From: Comamonadaceae bacterium
GTDB lineage: Bacteria; Pseudomonadota; Gammaproteobacteria; Burkholderiales; Burkholderiaceae_C
Assembly: GCA_947375135.1 (NCBI GenBank)
Contig: CANCER010000019.1
Location: forward strand, 1 to 64,000
DNA: 64,000 nt
Direction: 5' to 3'
Of the stretch, positions 26,866 through 36,558 are shown piece after piece. Within the stretch, counting starts at the first letter, position 1; each line of letters opens with the position of its first letter. Under the pieces are notes generated by a model, which saw nothing but the letters and a program-made list of their open reading frames with translations, made no database searches and was not told where the DNA came from. A program made the position numbers and the translations under genes.

Positions 26866-27762
26866 CTACTCCGTATCCCTGACGCGCAGGAAGCTGGCGA
26901 ACCGGGGCAGACCGGTTGCGGTGCGATCCCGGTAGCGGTAGGTGACCACTGCCCCCACCGGCGGTGGGCTGGTGCGCAGCGCATCGCTAAAGCCGCTGCC
27001 CAAGGCAAACTGCCGTCCGTCCGGGGTTTGCAGCAGCAGCGCGCCCATACGGCCCTGGTATTTGCCGGCGCCGGCGGTGTGTGCCAGCACCACACCTTCT
27101 TCATCCGGCACCGGCTTGAGCTTGCGCAGTGCGTCGCTGCGCCCCGGCGCCCAGAGGGCATCGGTGCGGTGCAATACCAGCCCTTCGCCACCAGCGGCCA
27201 CCACCTCGTTCAAACGCACCCGCAGGCTTGCGGCATCGGCAACCCTGGTTTGCGCAACGGGTTCAAGCCAAGGCTGTGCGGCAGACTCCACCAGGTCGCG
27301 GAGGCGGGCAGCCCGCTGCGCAAAAGGAGCCGACTCGCGCGGCAGATCAAACAACATGTAACGCACAGCCTGCCATTCAGCGTCCACCGGCAAGCCCTTG
27401 CGCACAATCGCGGACAGTGGATCAAAGCTATGCCGCCCCATCCACAACTCGCCATCCAGGGCCGCCGCGGGCAAGCCCGCCAAAAACCAGGGCGGCGCGG
27501 CAATCGGCCGGCCGCTGCGAAAGCGCAACATGCCGCCATCCCACAACGCGCGCACGCCATCGAGCTTTTCACTCACCAGATAATCGGCCGGGTTCAGTGA
27601 AGCCTGCCACGCCTTCGCAAGCATCACACCCGGGGCCCTGCCATCGGAGGTGCGCGCGCTGCTTGCGGCCAGCCCCCCGCCAGGCAAAAAAGACCAGACA
27701 CCCAAGGCCGCAACGCTTAGCAGCGAGCGACGTTGGCGATTGACAGGCACTGCAAAGGACAT
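26866..27762 (-). CDS. Exported ATP-dependent DNA ligase (LigE type)
   Basis: Minimal ATP-dependent DNA ligase of 298 residues. It has the adenylation Lys in SEKLDGVRALW (motif I, about residue 65), LDGELWMG (motif III), GGEGLVLHR (motif IV) and LRKLKP (motif V), then an OB domain. An N-terminal stretch with RRSLLSVAALG and a cleavage-like GGGLAASSA indicates export, possibly through Tat. Known LigE proteins act in the periplasm and are thought to join extracellular or incoming DNA. The predicted HNH gene lies immediately upstream. Normal length and all motifs intact. Confidence 0.88.
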   Translation of the reverse strand: MSFAVPVNRQRRSLLSVAALGVWSFLPGGGLAASSARTSDGRAPGVMLAKAWQASLNPADYLVSEKLDGVRALWDGGMLRFRSGRPIAAPPWFLAGLPAAALDGELWMGRHSFDPLSAIVRKGLPVDAEWQAVRYMLFDLPRESAPFAQRAARLRDLVESAAQPWLEPVAQTRVADAASLRVRLNEVVAAGGEGLVLHRTDALWAPGRSDALRKLKPVPDEEGVVLAHTAGAGKYQGRMGALLLQTPDGRQFALGSGFSDALRTSPPPVGAVVTYRYRDRTATGLPRFASFLRVRDTE

Positions 27763-27850
27763 GGGAAATGCACTCCATCACAAAAAGAGTACCTCCCTGA
27801 AGGCGAACAGCCCGAGCCCCGTGCGGTCCCGGCTGCGATCTGCGAAAAGC

Positions 27851-28408
27851 TTATTCCAAAAGCCGGGACGACTTGGGCACATGGGCCATCAAAAACTCCA
27901 TCTGGTCCGCCAGTATGCGGCGGTTGCGCAGAATGAAGTCTTCCCACAGGCTGGGCACATAGGGCGTGTAGAGCAGCGGCATATGGGCCTGCTCGGGCGT
28001 GCGGCTGCTCTTGCGGTGGTTGCAGGGGCGGCAGGCGGTGACGACATTCATCCACGTATCGATGCCGTGTTGCGCAAACGGGATGATGTGCTCGCGCGTC
28101 AGGTCCGTCTCGTGAAAGTGGCTGCCGCAGTAGGCGCAGACATTGCGGTCGCGCACAAACAGCTTGCTGTTGGTCAGGCCCGGGCGCAGGTTGAATGGAT
28201 TGATATTGGGCACACCACGCGTGCCAATGATGCTGTTGACGCGGATGATGGATTGCAGCCCGGTGCGCGCGTTGTAACCGCCATGGAACACCGCGACTTC
28301 GCCACCCGACTCCCAGCGCACCTCGTCCGAGGCATAGTGGATCACCGCCTGCTCCAGCGTGATCCAGGACTGGGGTAGCCCCTGGGCCGACAACTTCAAG
28401 ACTTTCAC
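27851..28408 (-). CDS. HNH endonuclease
   Basis: Protein of 185 residues. The C-terminal HNH fold contains the zinc pairs CAYCG and CRPCNHRK with the catalytic segment TREHIIPFAQHG and WMNVVTACRPCN between. The N-terminal 80 residues (LTLEQAVIHYASDEV region) form the extension seen in housekeeping HNH proteins of Betaproteobacteria, not phage terminase-linked ones. Cellular role unknown; restriction, repair or defence cannot be distinguished. The next gene downstream encodes the exported ligase, 88 bp away. Confidence 0.85.
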   Translation of the reverse strand: MKVLKLSAQGLPQSWITLEQAVIHYASDEVRWESGGEVAVFHGGYNARTGLQSIIRVNSIIGTRGVPNINPFNLRPGLTNSKLFVRDRNVCAYCGSHFHETDLTREHIIPFAQHGIDTWMNVVTACRPCNHRKSSRTPEQAHMPLLYTPYVPSLWEDFILRNRRILADQMEFLMAHVPKSSRLLE

Positions 28409-28584
28409 TCAAGACCTCCATCAACGGTTAAAAACCACCAACACGGACTGCAAACGTCTGACGCGCCAAGCCCCCCAACAGAGTGGGTGCGGCGCTCGGT
28501 GACAATATACAGGGTTTCAATGACAACCTGGCTTCACAGGAAAGGCGCACAGGCGCCGCCCGCTATCAAAAAGATACCCCATTC

Positions 28585-29679
28585 ATGCAAGTTTTTCGCG
28601 GCTTCAAGCACCCCGGCGTCGCAAGCGCCTGCGCCCTCACGATTGGCAACTTTGACGGCGTGCACCGCGGCCACCAGGCCATGCTGGCACTCCTGCGCGG
28701 CGAGGCAGCCCAGCGCGGCGTGCCCAGCTGCGTGCTGACCTTTGAGCCCCATCCACGCGACTTCTTCGCCGCCGCGCAACACCAACCCGAGCTGGCCCCG
28801 GCCCGCGTAGGCACGCTGCGCGACAAGCTCGAAGACCTGTCCCGCTGCGGCGTAGACCAGACCGTGGTCCTGCCCTTTGATGCACGGCTGGCAGGCCTCA
28901 CGCCCGAGGCCTTTATCCAGACGGTGCTGGTCAACGGGCTGGGCACGCGCTATGTGCTGGTGGGGGATGACTTCCGTTTTGGTGCCAAGCGCGCCGGGGA
29001 CTACGCCACCCTCGACGCCGCCGGTGACGCCCTGGGCTTTGACGTGGCGCGCATGAACAGCTACGAAATCTCCTACCGCCATGCAGCGGCTGCCCCGCAG
29101 CCCGACGCAGCCGGGCGCCCTGGCGCCGCCAACCCGCCAGCCGCCGCCATCACCACAGAACCCGCCACCCGGCGCGCCACGGATACTGCGCACGGCCTGC
29201 GTGTGTCCAGTTCCGCCGTGCGCCAGGCTCTGGGCGAGGGCCGCATGCAGGACGCCGCCCGCCTGCTGGGCCGCCCCTACTGCATCTCCGGCCATGTGGT
29301 GCATGGTCGCAAACTGGGCCGCACGCTTGGCTTCAAAACCCTGAACATGCGCTTTGCCCACTGGAAGCCGGCTGCCAGCGGCATCTTTGTGGTGCTGGTG
29401 CATGGCATGTCCGAGCAACCCCTGCGTGGTGTCGCCAACCTGGGCGTGCGCCCCTCGATTGACCCGAATGACGTCAACGGCGGCCGTGTGCTGCTGGAGA
29501 CCCATTGCCTGGACTGGCCCGACACGCTGGGAGCCGAAGGTGCCTACGGTAAAATCATCCGGGTGGAACTTTTGCACAAACTGCACGACGAGCTCAAATA
29601 CGACGGTCTGGACGCCTTGACCCAAGGCATACACAAGGACTGTGACGACGCACGTGCCTGGTTAGAGCGCCGAATTTGA
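28585..29679 (+). CDS. ribF: Bifunctional riboflavin kinase / FAD synthetase
   Basis: Makes FMN and FAD from riboflavin. The N-terminal adenylyltransferase domain has IGNFDGVHRGHQ and TFEPHPRDFF; the C-terminal kinase domain has HGRKLGRTLGFKTLNM and GVANLGVRPSI. 364 residues, longer than the usual 310-330 because of an Ala/Pro-rich insertion at about 170-205 between the two domains, just before the SSSAVR segment. ATG 28585 begins the conserved strand; the ORF upstream is not protein-like. First of ribF, ileS, lspA. Confidence 0.95.
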   Translation: MQVFRGFKHPGVASACALTIGNFDGVHRGHQAMLALLRGEAAQRGVPSCVLTFEPHPRDFFAAAQHQPELAPARVGTLRDKLEDLSRCGVDQTVVLPFDARLAGLTPEAFIQTVLVNGLGTRYVLVGDDFRFGAKRAGDYATLDAAGDALGFDVARMNSYEISYRHAAAAPQPDAAGRPGAANPPAAAITTEPATRRATDTAHGLRVSSSAVRQALGEGRMQDAARLLGRPYCISGHVVHGRKLGRTLGFKTLNMRFAHWKPAASGIFVVLVHGMSEQPLRGVANLGVRPSIDPNDVNGGRVLLETHCLDWPDTLGAEGAYGKIIRVELLHKLHDELKYDGLDALTQGIHKDCDDARAWLERRI

Positions 29680-29789
29680 CGGGGCCACCCTGACGCACCT
29701 GGCCCCGCGTCTCCTGAACCAGCCCGGTGGCAGCCCGTATTGCGCCCTGCCCCACCCCAGCCTTTAGCGCCCCTACCCGAGAATTCGCC

Positions 29790-32678
29790 ATGTCCGAAAA
29801 AGTTGATTACCGCAGCACCTTGAACCTGCCCGATACCGCCTTCCCCATGCGCGGCGACCTGCCCAAGCGCGAGCCGGCCTGGGCCAAGGCCTGGAGCGAC
29901 CAGGGCATCTACAAAAAGCTGCGCGATGCCCGTCTGGGTGCGCCCCTGTTTGTGCTGCACGACGGCCCACCGTACGCCAACGGCAAGCTGCACATCGGCC
30001 ACGCCCTGAACAAGGTGCTCAAAGACATGATCGTCAAGTCCAAGCAGCTCGCTGGCTTTGACGCGCAATACATCCCCGGCTGGGACTGCCACGGCCTGCC
30101 GATCGAAAACGCCATCGAAAAACTGCATGGCCGCAACCTGAGCCGTGACGACATGCAGGCCAAGAGCCGCGCCTTCGCCACCGAGCAGATCAACCAGCAG
30201 CGCGAGGACTTCAAGCGCCTGGGCGTGTTGGGCGACTGGGAGCGCCCCTACCGCACCATGGACCCGGCCAACGAAGGCGGCCAACTGCGCGCCTTCAAGC
30301 GCGTGATCGAGCGCGGCTTTGTCTACCGTGGCCTGAAGCCCGTGTACTGGTGCTTTGACTGCGGCTCGTCCCTGGCCGAATTCGAGATCGAATACGCCGA
30401 CAAGAAGAGCGACACATTGGACGTGGCCTTTGAAGCCAACGATGCCGCGGCCCTGGCAGCGGCCTTTGGCCTCTCGTCCCTTCCGGGCGACGGCAACAAA
30501 AAAGCCTTTGCCGTGATCTGGACCACCACCGCCTGGACCATCCCCGCCAACCAGGCTTTGAATGCGCACCCGGAGCTGGAATACGCCCTGGTGGACACGC
30601 CGCGTGGCGTGCTACTGCTGGGTGCCAACCTGGTGGAAAAAGCCCTGGAGCGTTACCAGCTTGAAGGCAACATCATCGCCACCGCCAAGGGCGAAGCCCT
30701 GCGCGGCCTGGTGTTCCGCCACCCGCTCTACGACGTGGACAGCGGGGAAGGCGAATACAGCTACAAGCGCCTGTCGCCCCTGTACCTGGCCGACTACGTC
30801 AGCGACACCGACGGTACCGGCATCGTGCACTCGGCCCCTGCCTATGGCGTGGACGACTTCAACAGCTGCGTGGCCCACGGCATGGCCTATGACGACATCC
30901 TCAACCCGGTGCAGGGCAATGGCGCCTATGCCGCCGAGTTGCCGCTGTTTGGCGGCATGCACATCTGGAAGGCCTGCGCCCGCATCCTCGAAGTGCTGGC
31001 GCAAAGCGACCGTTTGATGGCCACCAGCCCCATCACCCACAGCTACCCGCATTGCTGGCGCCACAAGACGCCGGTGATCTACCGCGCCGCTGCCCAGTGG
31101 TTCGTCCGCATGGACGAGGGCGAAGGCGTGTTCACCAGCGACAAGGCGCCCAAGACCCTGCGCCAGCTGGCCCTGGACGCCATCGAGCAGACCCGCTTCT
31201 ACCCCGAGAACGGCAAGACCCGCCTGCGCGACATGATCGCCAACCGGCCCGACTGGTGCATCTCCAGGCAGCGCAGCTGGGGCGTGCCGGTTCCCTTCTT
31301 CCTGCACAAGGATTCGGGCGAGCTGCATCCGCGCACCATGGCCATCCTGGACCAGGCGGCCGACATCGTCGAACAGGGCGGCATCGAGGCCTGGAGCCGG
31401 GTCAGCACCGAAGAAATCCTGGGCGCCACCGACGCACCCCACTACACCAAGAGCACCGACATTCTGGAAGTCTGGTTTGACTCCGGCTCCACCTTCCAGC
31501 ATGTGCTACGCGGCAGCCACAAGGATGCCTATGGACGCCCGCCCTTCCACGCCGAAGGCCCCGAGGCGGACCTGTACCTCGAAGGCCATGACCAGCACCG
31601 CGGCTGGTTCCACAGCTCGCTGCTACTGGGCTGCGCCCTGTACGACCGCGCGCCCTACAAGGGACTGCTGACGCACGGCTTTGCCACCGACGGCCAGGGC
31701 CGCAAGATGAGCAAGTCGCTGGGCAACACCATCGAGCCGCAAACCGTGAGCGACAAGATGGGCGCCGAAATCGTGCGCCTGTGGGTGGCCTCGACCGACT
31801 ACTCGGGCGACCTGAACATCGACGACAAGATCCTGGCCCGCGTGGTCGACACCTACCGCCGCGTGCGCAACACCTTGAAGTTTCTGATGGCCAACGTCAG
31901 CGACTTTGATCCGGCCACCGACACCGTGCCTGCTGACCAACTGCTGGAAATCGACCGCTATGCGCTGAGCCGCCTCTCGCAATTGCAGGATGACATCCTC
32001 AAGCACTACAACGTCTACGAGTTCCACCCCGTGGTCTCCAAGCTGCAGGTGTATTGCAGCGAAGACCTGGGTGCCTTCTACCTCGACATCCTGAAGGACC
32101 GCCTTTACACCACCGCCACCGGCTCACTGGCCCGCCGCTCGGCCCAAACCGCGCTGTGGCAGATCACCCAGGCCATGCTGCGCTGGATGGCGCCTTTCCT
32201 GAGCTTCACCGCCGAAGAAGCCTGGACAGTGCTGGGTGCGGCAGGCAAGGTCGCCGCCGGCCAGACCATCTTCCTGGAAACCTATTCCAAGCTGCCAGCC
32301 GCCGAAGAAGCGCTGCTGGCCAAGTGGGCCCGCATCCGCGAAATTCGCGAGGCGGTAAACAAGGACATCGAAGTCCTGCGTGCCACCGGCCAGGTGGGTG
32401 CGTCCCTGCAAGCCGAAGTCACACTGGCGGTCAACGCCGCCGACTACGCCCTACTATCCAGTCTGGGGGCTGACCTGAAGTACGTGTTCATTACCTCCGC
32501 TATTCAACTGGTGGCGGGCGACGCACTGGCGATTGCAGTGAAGGCTTCCGACGCCACCAAGTGCGAGCGCTGCTGGCATTACTGCCTGGATGTGGGTACG
32601 GTAGCCGAGCACCCCACCCTGTGCGGGCGCTGCGCCAGCAACCTCTACGGTGCGGGTGAAACCAGAGCATTTGCCTGA
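29790..32678 (+). CDS. ileS: Isoleucyl-tRNA synthetase
   Basis: Class Ia synthetase of 962 residues charging tRNA-Ile. HIGH motif in [16 protein letters not shown] in RKMSKSLGN, the CP1 editing domain between them ([11 protein letters not shown]), and a C-terminal zinc motif CERCWHY with CGRCASN. ATG 29790 starts the family-typical [13 protein letters not shown]. Its TGA overlaps the ATG of lspA, so the two are coupled. Confidence 0.97.
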   Translation: MSEKVDYRSTLNLPDTAFPMRGDLPKREPAWAKAWSDQGIYKKLRDARLGAPLFVLHDGPPYANGKLHIGHALNKVLKDMIVKSKQLAGFDAQYIPGWDCHGLPIENAIEKLHGRNLSRDDMQAKSRAFATEQINQQREDFKRLGVLGDWERPYRTMDPANEGGQLRAFKRVIERGFVYRGLKPVYWCFDCGSSLAEFEIEYADKKSDTLDVAFEANDAAALAAAFGLSSLPGDGNKKAFAVIWTTTAWTIPANQALNAHPELEYALVDTPRGVLLLGANLVEKALERYQLEGNIIATAKGEALRGLVFRHPLYDVDSGEGEYSYKRLSPLYLADYVSDTDGTGIVHSAPAYGVDDFNSCVAHGMAYDDILNPVQGNGAYAAELPLFGGMHIWKACARILEVLAQSDRLMATSPITHSYPHCWRHKTPVIYRAAAQWFVRMDEGEGVFTSDKAPKTLRQLALDAIEQTRFYPENGKTRLRDMIANRPDWCISRQRSWGVPVPFFLHKDSGELHPRTMAILDQAADIVEQGGIEAWSRVSTEEILGATDAPHYTKSTDILEVWFDSGSTFQHVLRGSHKDAYGRPPFHAEGPEADLYLEGHDQHRGWFHSSLLLGCALYDRAPYKGLLTHGFATDGQGRKMSKSLGNTIEPQTVSDKMGAEIVRLWVASTDYSGDLNIDDKILARVVDTYRRVRNTLKFLMANVSDFDPATDTVPADQLLEIDRYALSRLSQLQDDILKHYNVYEFHPVVSKLQVYCSEDLGAFYLDILKDRLYTTATGSLARRSAQTALWQITQAMLRWMAPFLSFTAEEAWTVLGAAGKVAAGQTIFLETYSKLPAAEEALLAKWARIREIREAVNKDIEVLRATGQVGASLQAEVTLAVNAADYALLSSLGADLKYVFITSAIQLVAGDALAIAVKASDATKCERCWHYCLDVGTVAEHPTLCGRCASNLYGAGETRAFA

Positions 32679-33202
32679 TGGCCCGCGGCGCAAAAAAATC
32701 CGGCGGTACAGGGCTGCAACGCTCCAGTGGACCCGGCATGCTGCACTGGTTGGGCCTGGCCTTCATCGTCATCCTGGTGGACCAGTTCACCAAGGTGCTG
32801 ATCGTCGGCTACTACCGCCTGGGCGACAGCACGTACGTCACCAGCTTCTTCAACGTGGTGCGCGCACACAACCAGGGCGCAGCCTTTTCCTTCCTTGCCG
32901 ATGCCTCCGGTTGGCAGCGCTGGTTCTTCACCGGCCTGGGTGTGGTCGCAGCGGGCGTGATCATCTGGATGCTGAAATCCCATGCCGGCCAGCGTCTGTT
33001 CGGCTTTGCCCTGGCCTGTGTGCTGGGCGGCGCCATCGGCAATGTCATTGACCGCATGGTGCATGGCTATGTGGTGGACTTTCTGGACTTCCACACCCAC
33101 GGTTATCACTTCCCGGCCTTTAACGTGGCCGACAGCGCCATCAGCGTAGGTGCCGCCTGTCTGATCCTGGACGAGTTTTTGCGGGTGCGGCGCGCGCGTT
33201 GA
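32678..33202 (+). CDS. lspA: Lipoprotein signal peptidase (signal peptidase II)
   Basis: Inner-membrane aspartic protease that removes the signal peptide from diacylated prolipoproteins. 174 residues with four transmembrane segments. Catalytic Asp residues lie in [16 protein letters not shown] and FPAFNVADS. An N-terminal basic stretch (ARGAKKSG) of about 20 residues precedes the first helix. Overlaps ileS by one base (TGATG). Confidence 0.96.
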   Translation: MARGAKKSGGTGLQRSSGPGMLHWLGLAFIVILVDQFTKVLIVGYYRLGDSTYVTSFFNVVRAHNQGAAFSFLADASGWQRWFFTGLGVVAAGVIIWMLKSHAGQRLFGFALACVLGGAIGNVIDRMVHGYVVDFLDFHTHGYHFPAFNVADSAISVGAACLILDEFLRVRRAR

Positions 33203-33299
33203 TGTGGGTCAGTCCCGGCTTACACCGCATGGGGATAATGTCCGGAAGTCGAATCAACGGCCGGCATTTGCAGCGCTTAACTCTTACTTCGTCACGAGA

Positions 33300-34193
33300 A
33301 TGAAAAAACAATTTCTTCATGCACTGTCCAGTACCGCACTGGCTCTAGTGGGCACGCTTGCCTGCAGCAGCGTCTACGCGCAATCGGCCGCCCTGGAAGA
33401 TACGACCCAGGCGACTTTCGATCGCGCGCTGAACGAAAAAAACAACTGGTACTTCTCCTGGGGCTATAGCCGCCAGCAATACGCCCCCTCCGACATCCAC
33501 GTGTCCCAACCGGGCTTGGGTAACGACTTCACGGTGCACCAAGCGGCCGCCAGTGATTTCCCCTCCAGCCCGTCAGACACGATTAACTCTTTGTTCAATC
33601 TGGATTTCACCAACCCCCAAGAGAATGTGCGGGTTGGCAAGTTCATGAATCCGGAGAAAACCTTCGCCATCGAGTTTTCCCTGGACCACAGCAAATACAA
33701 CACCGACTTCGGTCAAACCGTATCGGTTACGGGGACCAAGGCCGGCCAGCCCTACAACCAGAACCTGGTGCTGGACAAGCAGAATTTCAATTACGCCCTG
33801 CACAATGGTCTGAACCACCTCATGGTCAATGCGGTCTGGCTGAACCACTTGGCCGGGCCGGTACACAAGCCAGGCGATTTGCAGCTGATCAGCCGTGTCG
33901 GCGCGGGCATTTTGTTGCCCCATGCCGACAACACCATTTTTGGCAACGAGAACCAGGTTGGCCCCAAGAATCAAAACATTTGCTGCTTCGCCAGCAACGA
34001 CTGGTGGCAAATCAACGGCTGGACGGCCGGTGTGGAAGTGGGTGTGCGTTATACGGTTTACAAATCGATTTATCTGGAGCTGACGCAGAAGGTGGCTTAT
34101 GGTTCGCTGCGGAGCGTGCCGGTTTACCAAGGGACTGCCGATCAGACGATTTGGATGAGTGAGCAGGTGTTGTCTACCGGATTTTTGTTCTGA
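33300..34193 (+). CDS. Exported beta-barrel protein of unknown function with a YAPSDIHV-GNDFTVH motif
   Basis: Protein of 297 residues with a signal peptide ending near SVYAQ and a terminal STGFLF with aromatic C terminus, which suggests an outer-membrane barrel. The mature start, NWYFSWGYSRQQYAPSDIHV then GNDFTVHQAAASD, looks like a family motif I have seen in uncharacterised Bacteroidetes and proteobacterial proteins, but I cannot name the family. Two adjacent Cys (ICCFAS) occur near residue 222. ATG 33300 opens the signal peptide. Single gene, between lspA and a MITE-like palindrome. Confidence 0.7.
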   Translation: MKKQFLHALSSTALALVGTLACSSVYAQSAALEDTTQATFDRALNEKNNWYFSWGYSRQQYAPSDIHVSQPGLGNDFTVHQAAASDFPSSPSDTINSLFNLDFTNPQENVRVGKFMNPEKTFAIEFSLDHSKYNTDFGQTVSVTGTKAGQPYNQNLVLDKQNFNYALHNGLNHLMVNAVWLNHLAGPVHKPGDLQLISRVGAGILLPHADNTIFGNENQVGPKNQNICCFASNDWWQINGWTAGVEVGVRYTVYKSIYLELTQKVAYGSLRSVPVYQGTADQTIWMSEQVLSTGFLF

Positions 34194-34227
34194 TTACTTC
34201 CGATTTTTTTTGTAGATTTCCTAGGGG

Positions 34228-34530
34228 TTTTAACTCCCCCATCCCCCCCGCCCCTTACCCCCCGCCGGGGTAAGGGGTGCCTAAATCGGACAGCCCATTT
34301 GACCTTTGCGCGCCGAATACGGAATCATGAACGGGGCGGTGTCACCGTTTTTTCGCCCGAATCCATGCCCGGAGTGCCGAACGCCGACCACAACGCAGGC
34401 TAAGCGCCAACAGCAAAGAATCGACCCCAGTAAGGCCCTGGCCGAAGCGACGTCACCAAATGGGCTGTCCGCTCCCGGCACCCCTTACCCCGACGGGGGG
34501 TAAGGGGCGGGGGGGATGGGGGAGTTAAAA
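34228..34530. repeat. MITE-like palindromic element
   Basis: Two long inverted arms: 34228-34281 with 34477-34530 (53 of 54 paired) and 34287-34301 with 34457-34471 (15 of 15), separated by a 5-nt internal mismatch. The centre, 34302-34456, has no ORF I can support. Each outer arm contains its own small palindrome (CCCCTTACCCC / GGGGTAAGGGG). The termini are TTTTAACTCCCCC and its complement. TAGGGG occurs directly before the left end (34222-34227) and 2 bp after the right end (34533-34538), compatible with a target duplication. It fills the gap between two convergent genes. No transposase is present, so it would be non-autonomous. Confidence 0.7.
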
Positions 34531-34566
34531 GGTAGGGGAGTAAACAAGCCCCCCCGCAAAAAAAAC

Positions 34567-35562
34567 CTACAAAGTCAGAATCGTGCAGCCCGTAGTCTGC
34601 CGCGCTTCCAAAGCCCGATGCGCCGCCTGCACATCTTCCAGCGCAAACCGCTGGTCAATGCGAATCTTCACCGCGCCCGACAACACCACCGTAAACAAAT
34701 CATCCGCCATCGCCTGCGTGCTTTCGCGCGTGGCAATGTGGGTAAAGAGGGTCTGGCGCGTCACGTAGATCGAACCCTTGGGGCCGAGCATCGCAGGCGA
34801 GAACGGTGCCACCGGGCCGGAGGCATTGCCAAAGCTGGCCATCAGACCAAACGGGGCCAGGCAGTCCAGCGACTTGTCCCAGGTGTCTTTGCCCACCGAG
34901 TCGTACACCACCTTCACACCCTTGCCGCCGGTGATTTCCTTGACGCGCGCCTGGAAGTCTTCGGTGGCGTAGTTGATCACATGGGCCGCACCGTGCTCCT
35001 TGGCCAGGGCGCATTTGGCGTCCGAACCGGCCGTGCCGATCAGCTGCAGCCCCAATGCCTTGGCCCATTGGCAGGCAATCAGGCCCACGCCACCGGCGGC
35101 GGCATGGAACAGCACGAAGTCGCCGGCTTGCAGCCCGCCCTGGGGCAGGGTGCGCTTGAGCAGGTACTGGGCGGTCAGGCCCTTGAGCATCATGGCCGCG
35201 CCGGTATCAAAGTCGATGCCGTCGGGCAGTTTGCACACGCACTTGGCCGGCATCACCCGCACTTCGCAGTAACTGCCGGGGGGCTGGCTGGCATAGGCTG
35301 CGCGGTCGCCCGCCTGCAGGTGGGTCACGCCCTCGCCCACGGCTTCAATCACGCCGGAGGCTTCCATGCCCAGCTGAACCGGCAGGTTCATGGGGTACAG
35401 GCCGCTGCGCTGGTAGACGTCAATGAAGTTCAGGCCCACGGCCTTGTGGCGGATGCGGATTTCGCCGGGGCCGGGCTCGCCCACCGTGACGTTCACCAGG
35501 GTGAGTTGTTCGGGGCCGCCTTGCTGGCTGATGTGGATGGCTTTGGAGCTGATGTGCGTCAT
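34567..35562 (-). CDS. NADPH:quinone oxidoreductase (zinc-independent MDR family)
   Basis: Medium-chain reductase of 331 residues similar to quinone oxidoreductase QorA. GLNFIDVYQRSGLYP near residue 47, EASGVIEAVGEGV and the nucleotide motif AAAGGVGLIACQWAKALG are all present, with no structural zinc Cys cluster. Probably a one- or two-electron quinone reductase. ATG 35562 is used; the five codons to 35577 are unlikely. Confidence 0.88.
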   Translation of the reverse strand: MTHISSKAIHISQQGGPEQLTLVNVTVGEPGPGEIRIRHKAVGLNFIDVYQRSGLYPMNLPVQLGMEASGVIEAVGEGVTHLQAGDRAAYASQPPGSYCEVRVMPAKCVCKLPDGIDFDTGAAMMLKGLTAQYLLKRTLPQGGLQAGDFVLFHAAAGGVGLIACQWAKALGLQLIGTAGSDAKCALAKEHGAAHVINYATEDFQARVKEITGGKGVKVVYDSVGKDTWDKSLDCLAPFGLMASFGNASGPVAPFSPAMLGPKGSIYVTRQTLFTHIATRESTQAMADDLFTVVLSGAVKIRIDQRFALEDVQAAHRALEARQTTGCTILTL

Positions 35563-35752
35563 GGATTGTCTCGTCAAAAGTCACTGTAAATTTTGCCTGT
35601 TAAGCCTGAGACCCTCAGGGCTTACGGGAGGCCATGGTGCCACGAAATGCCGCTTGGCGTACTGCTTGTGGGGCATTGCCTTGTACAGTGGGCGACATGC
35701 TCCAAGGCATGGTCATAACAGCACAGGCGGCGGGCTGGTCTCCAAAAGCCGG

Positions 35753-36544
35753 CTAGAAAACCCCGGGGAAGGCGCCGCCATCGGCCAGTATGTTTTGTCC
35801 GTTGATATAGCCGGCCTGCTGGCTGCACAAGAAGGCACAGATGGCGCCGAATTCAGCTGCGGTACCAAAGCGCTGTGCCGGTATGTTCTGGCGTGCACGC
35901 CGGGTCAGCAACTCCACCGGCTCGCCAGAACGCTGCGCCGCAGCCTGGTAATTGGCCTTCAAGCGATCGGTATCAAACGCGCCGGGTAGCAGGTTGTTCA
36001 TGGTGACGCCACGGGATGCGAGTTTGCTGCGCGCCGCGCCGGCCACAAAGCCGGTCAGTCCGCAGCGTGCGCCACTGGACAGACCCAGCGCATCGATGGG
36101 CGCCTTGACCGCACTGGAGGTGATGTTGATGATGCGCCCGAAACCCCGCTCCGCCATGCCGTCCACCGTGGCCTTGATCAGTTCAAACGGCGTGAGCATA
36201 TTGCTGTCCAGCGCCTTGATCCAGTCTGCGCGCTCCCAGTCATGGAAGTCGCCCGGCGGTGGACCGCCGGCATTGGTGACCACGATGTCAAAGTCGCGCA
36301 GCAAGGCAAACACGGCGCTGCGCCCGGCCTCGGTCGTGATGTCCTGCGCGCAGTACAAGACGGTGGAACCACTGTGCTGCGCGTCTATTGCCAGACGGGC
36401 CGCAGCCTGCTCCAGCACCAGGTTGCCGCGCGCCACGATCAGCACGTTCACACCCTCCTGCACCAGCGCCTGCGCACAGCCAAAGCCCAGGCCCTTGCTG
36501 GCGCCGCACACCAATGCCCACTTGCCCTTGATACCCAAATCCAT
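35753..36544 (-). CDS. SDR family oxidoreductase
   Basis: Classical short-chain dehydrogenase of 263 residues. Cofactor motif CGASKGLGFGCAQAL, NAG motif VVTNAGGPPPGDF and the catalytic region NITSSAVKAP in which the Ser is present but the usual YxxxK is replaced by a Leu/Ser/Gly segment (ALGLSSGARCG), as in the 3-oxoacyl-ACP reductase-like divergent SDRs with PPxGxF. Substrate unknown; it could be a catalytically atypical member. Followed upstream by an EamA transporter with a 14-bp gap, probably an operon. Confidence 0.82.
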   Translation of the reverse strand: MDLGIKGKWALVCGASKGLGFGCAQALVQEGVNVLIVARGNLVLEQAAARLAIDAQHSGSTVLYCAQDITTEAGRSAVFALLRDFDIVVTNAGGPPPGDFHDWERADWIKALDSNMLTPFELIKATVDGMAERGFGRIINITSSAVKAPIDALGLSSGARCGLTGFVAGAARSKLASRGVTMNNLLPGAFDTDRLKANYQAAAQRSGEPVELLTRRARQNIPAQRFGTAAEFGAICAFLCSQQAGYINGQNILADGGAFPGVF

Positions 36545-36558
36545 TGCTACGCCTCCTA

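Noticed and set aside
29681-29706. GGGGCCA / TGGCCCC hairpin between ribF and ileS as a terminator
   Set aside because: Seven-bp stem with a 12-nt loop but no T-run; ribF, ileS and lspA may be co-transcribed.
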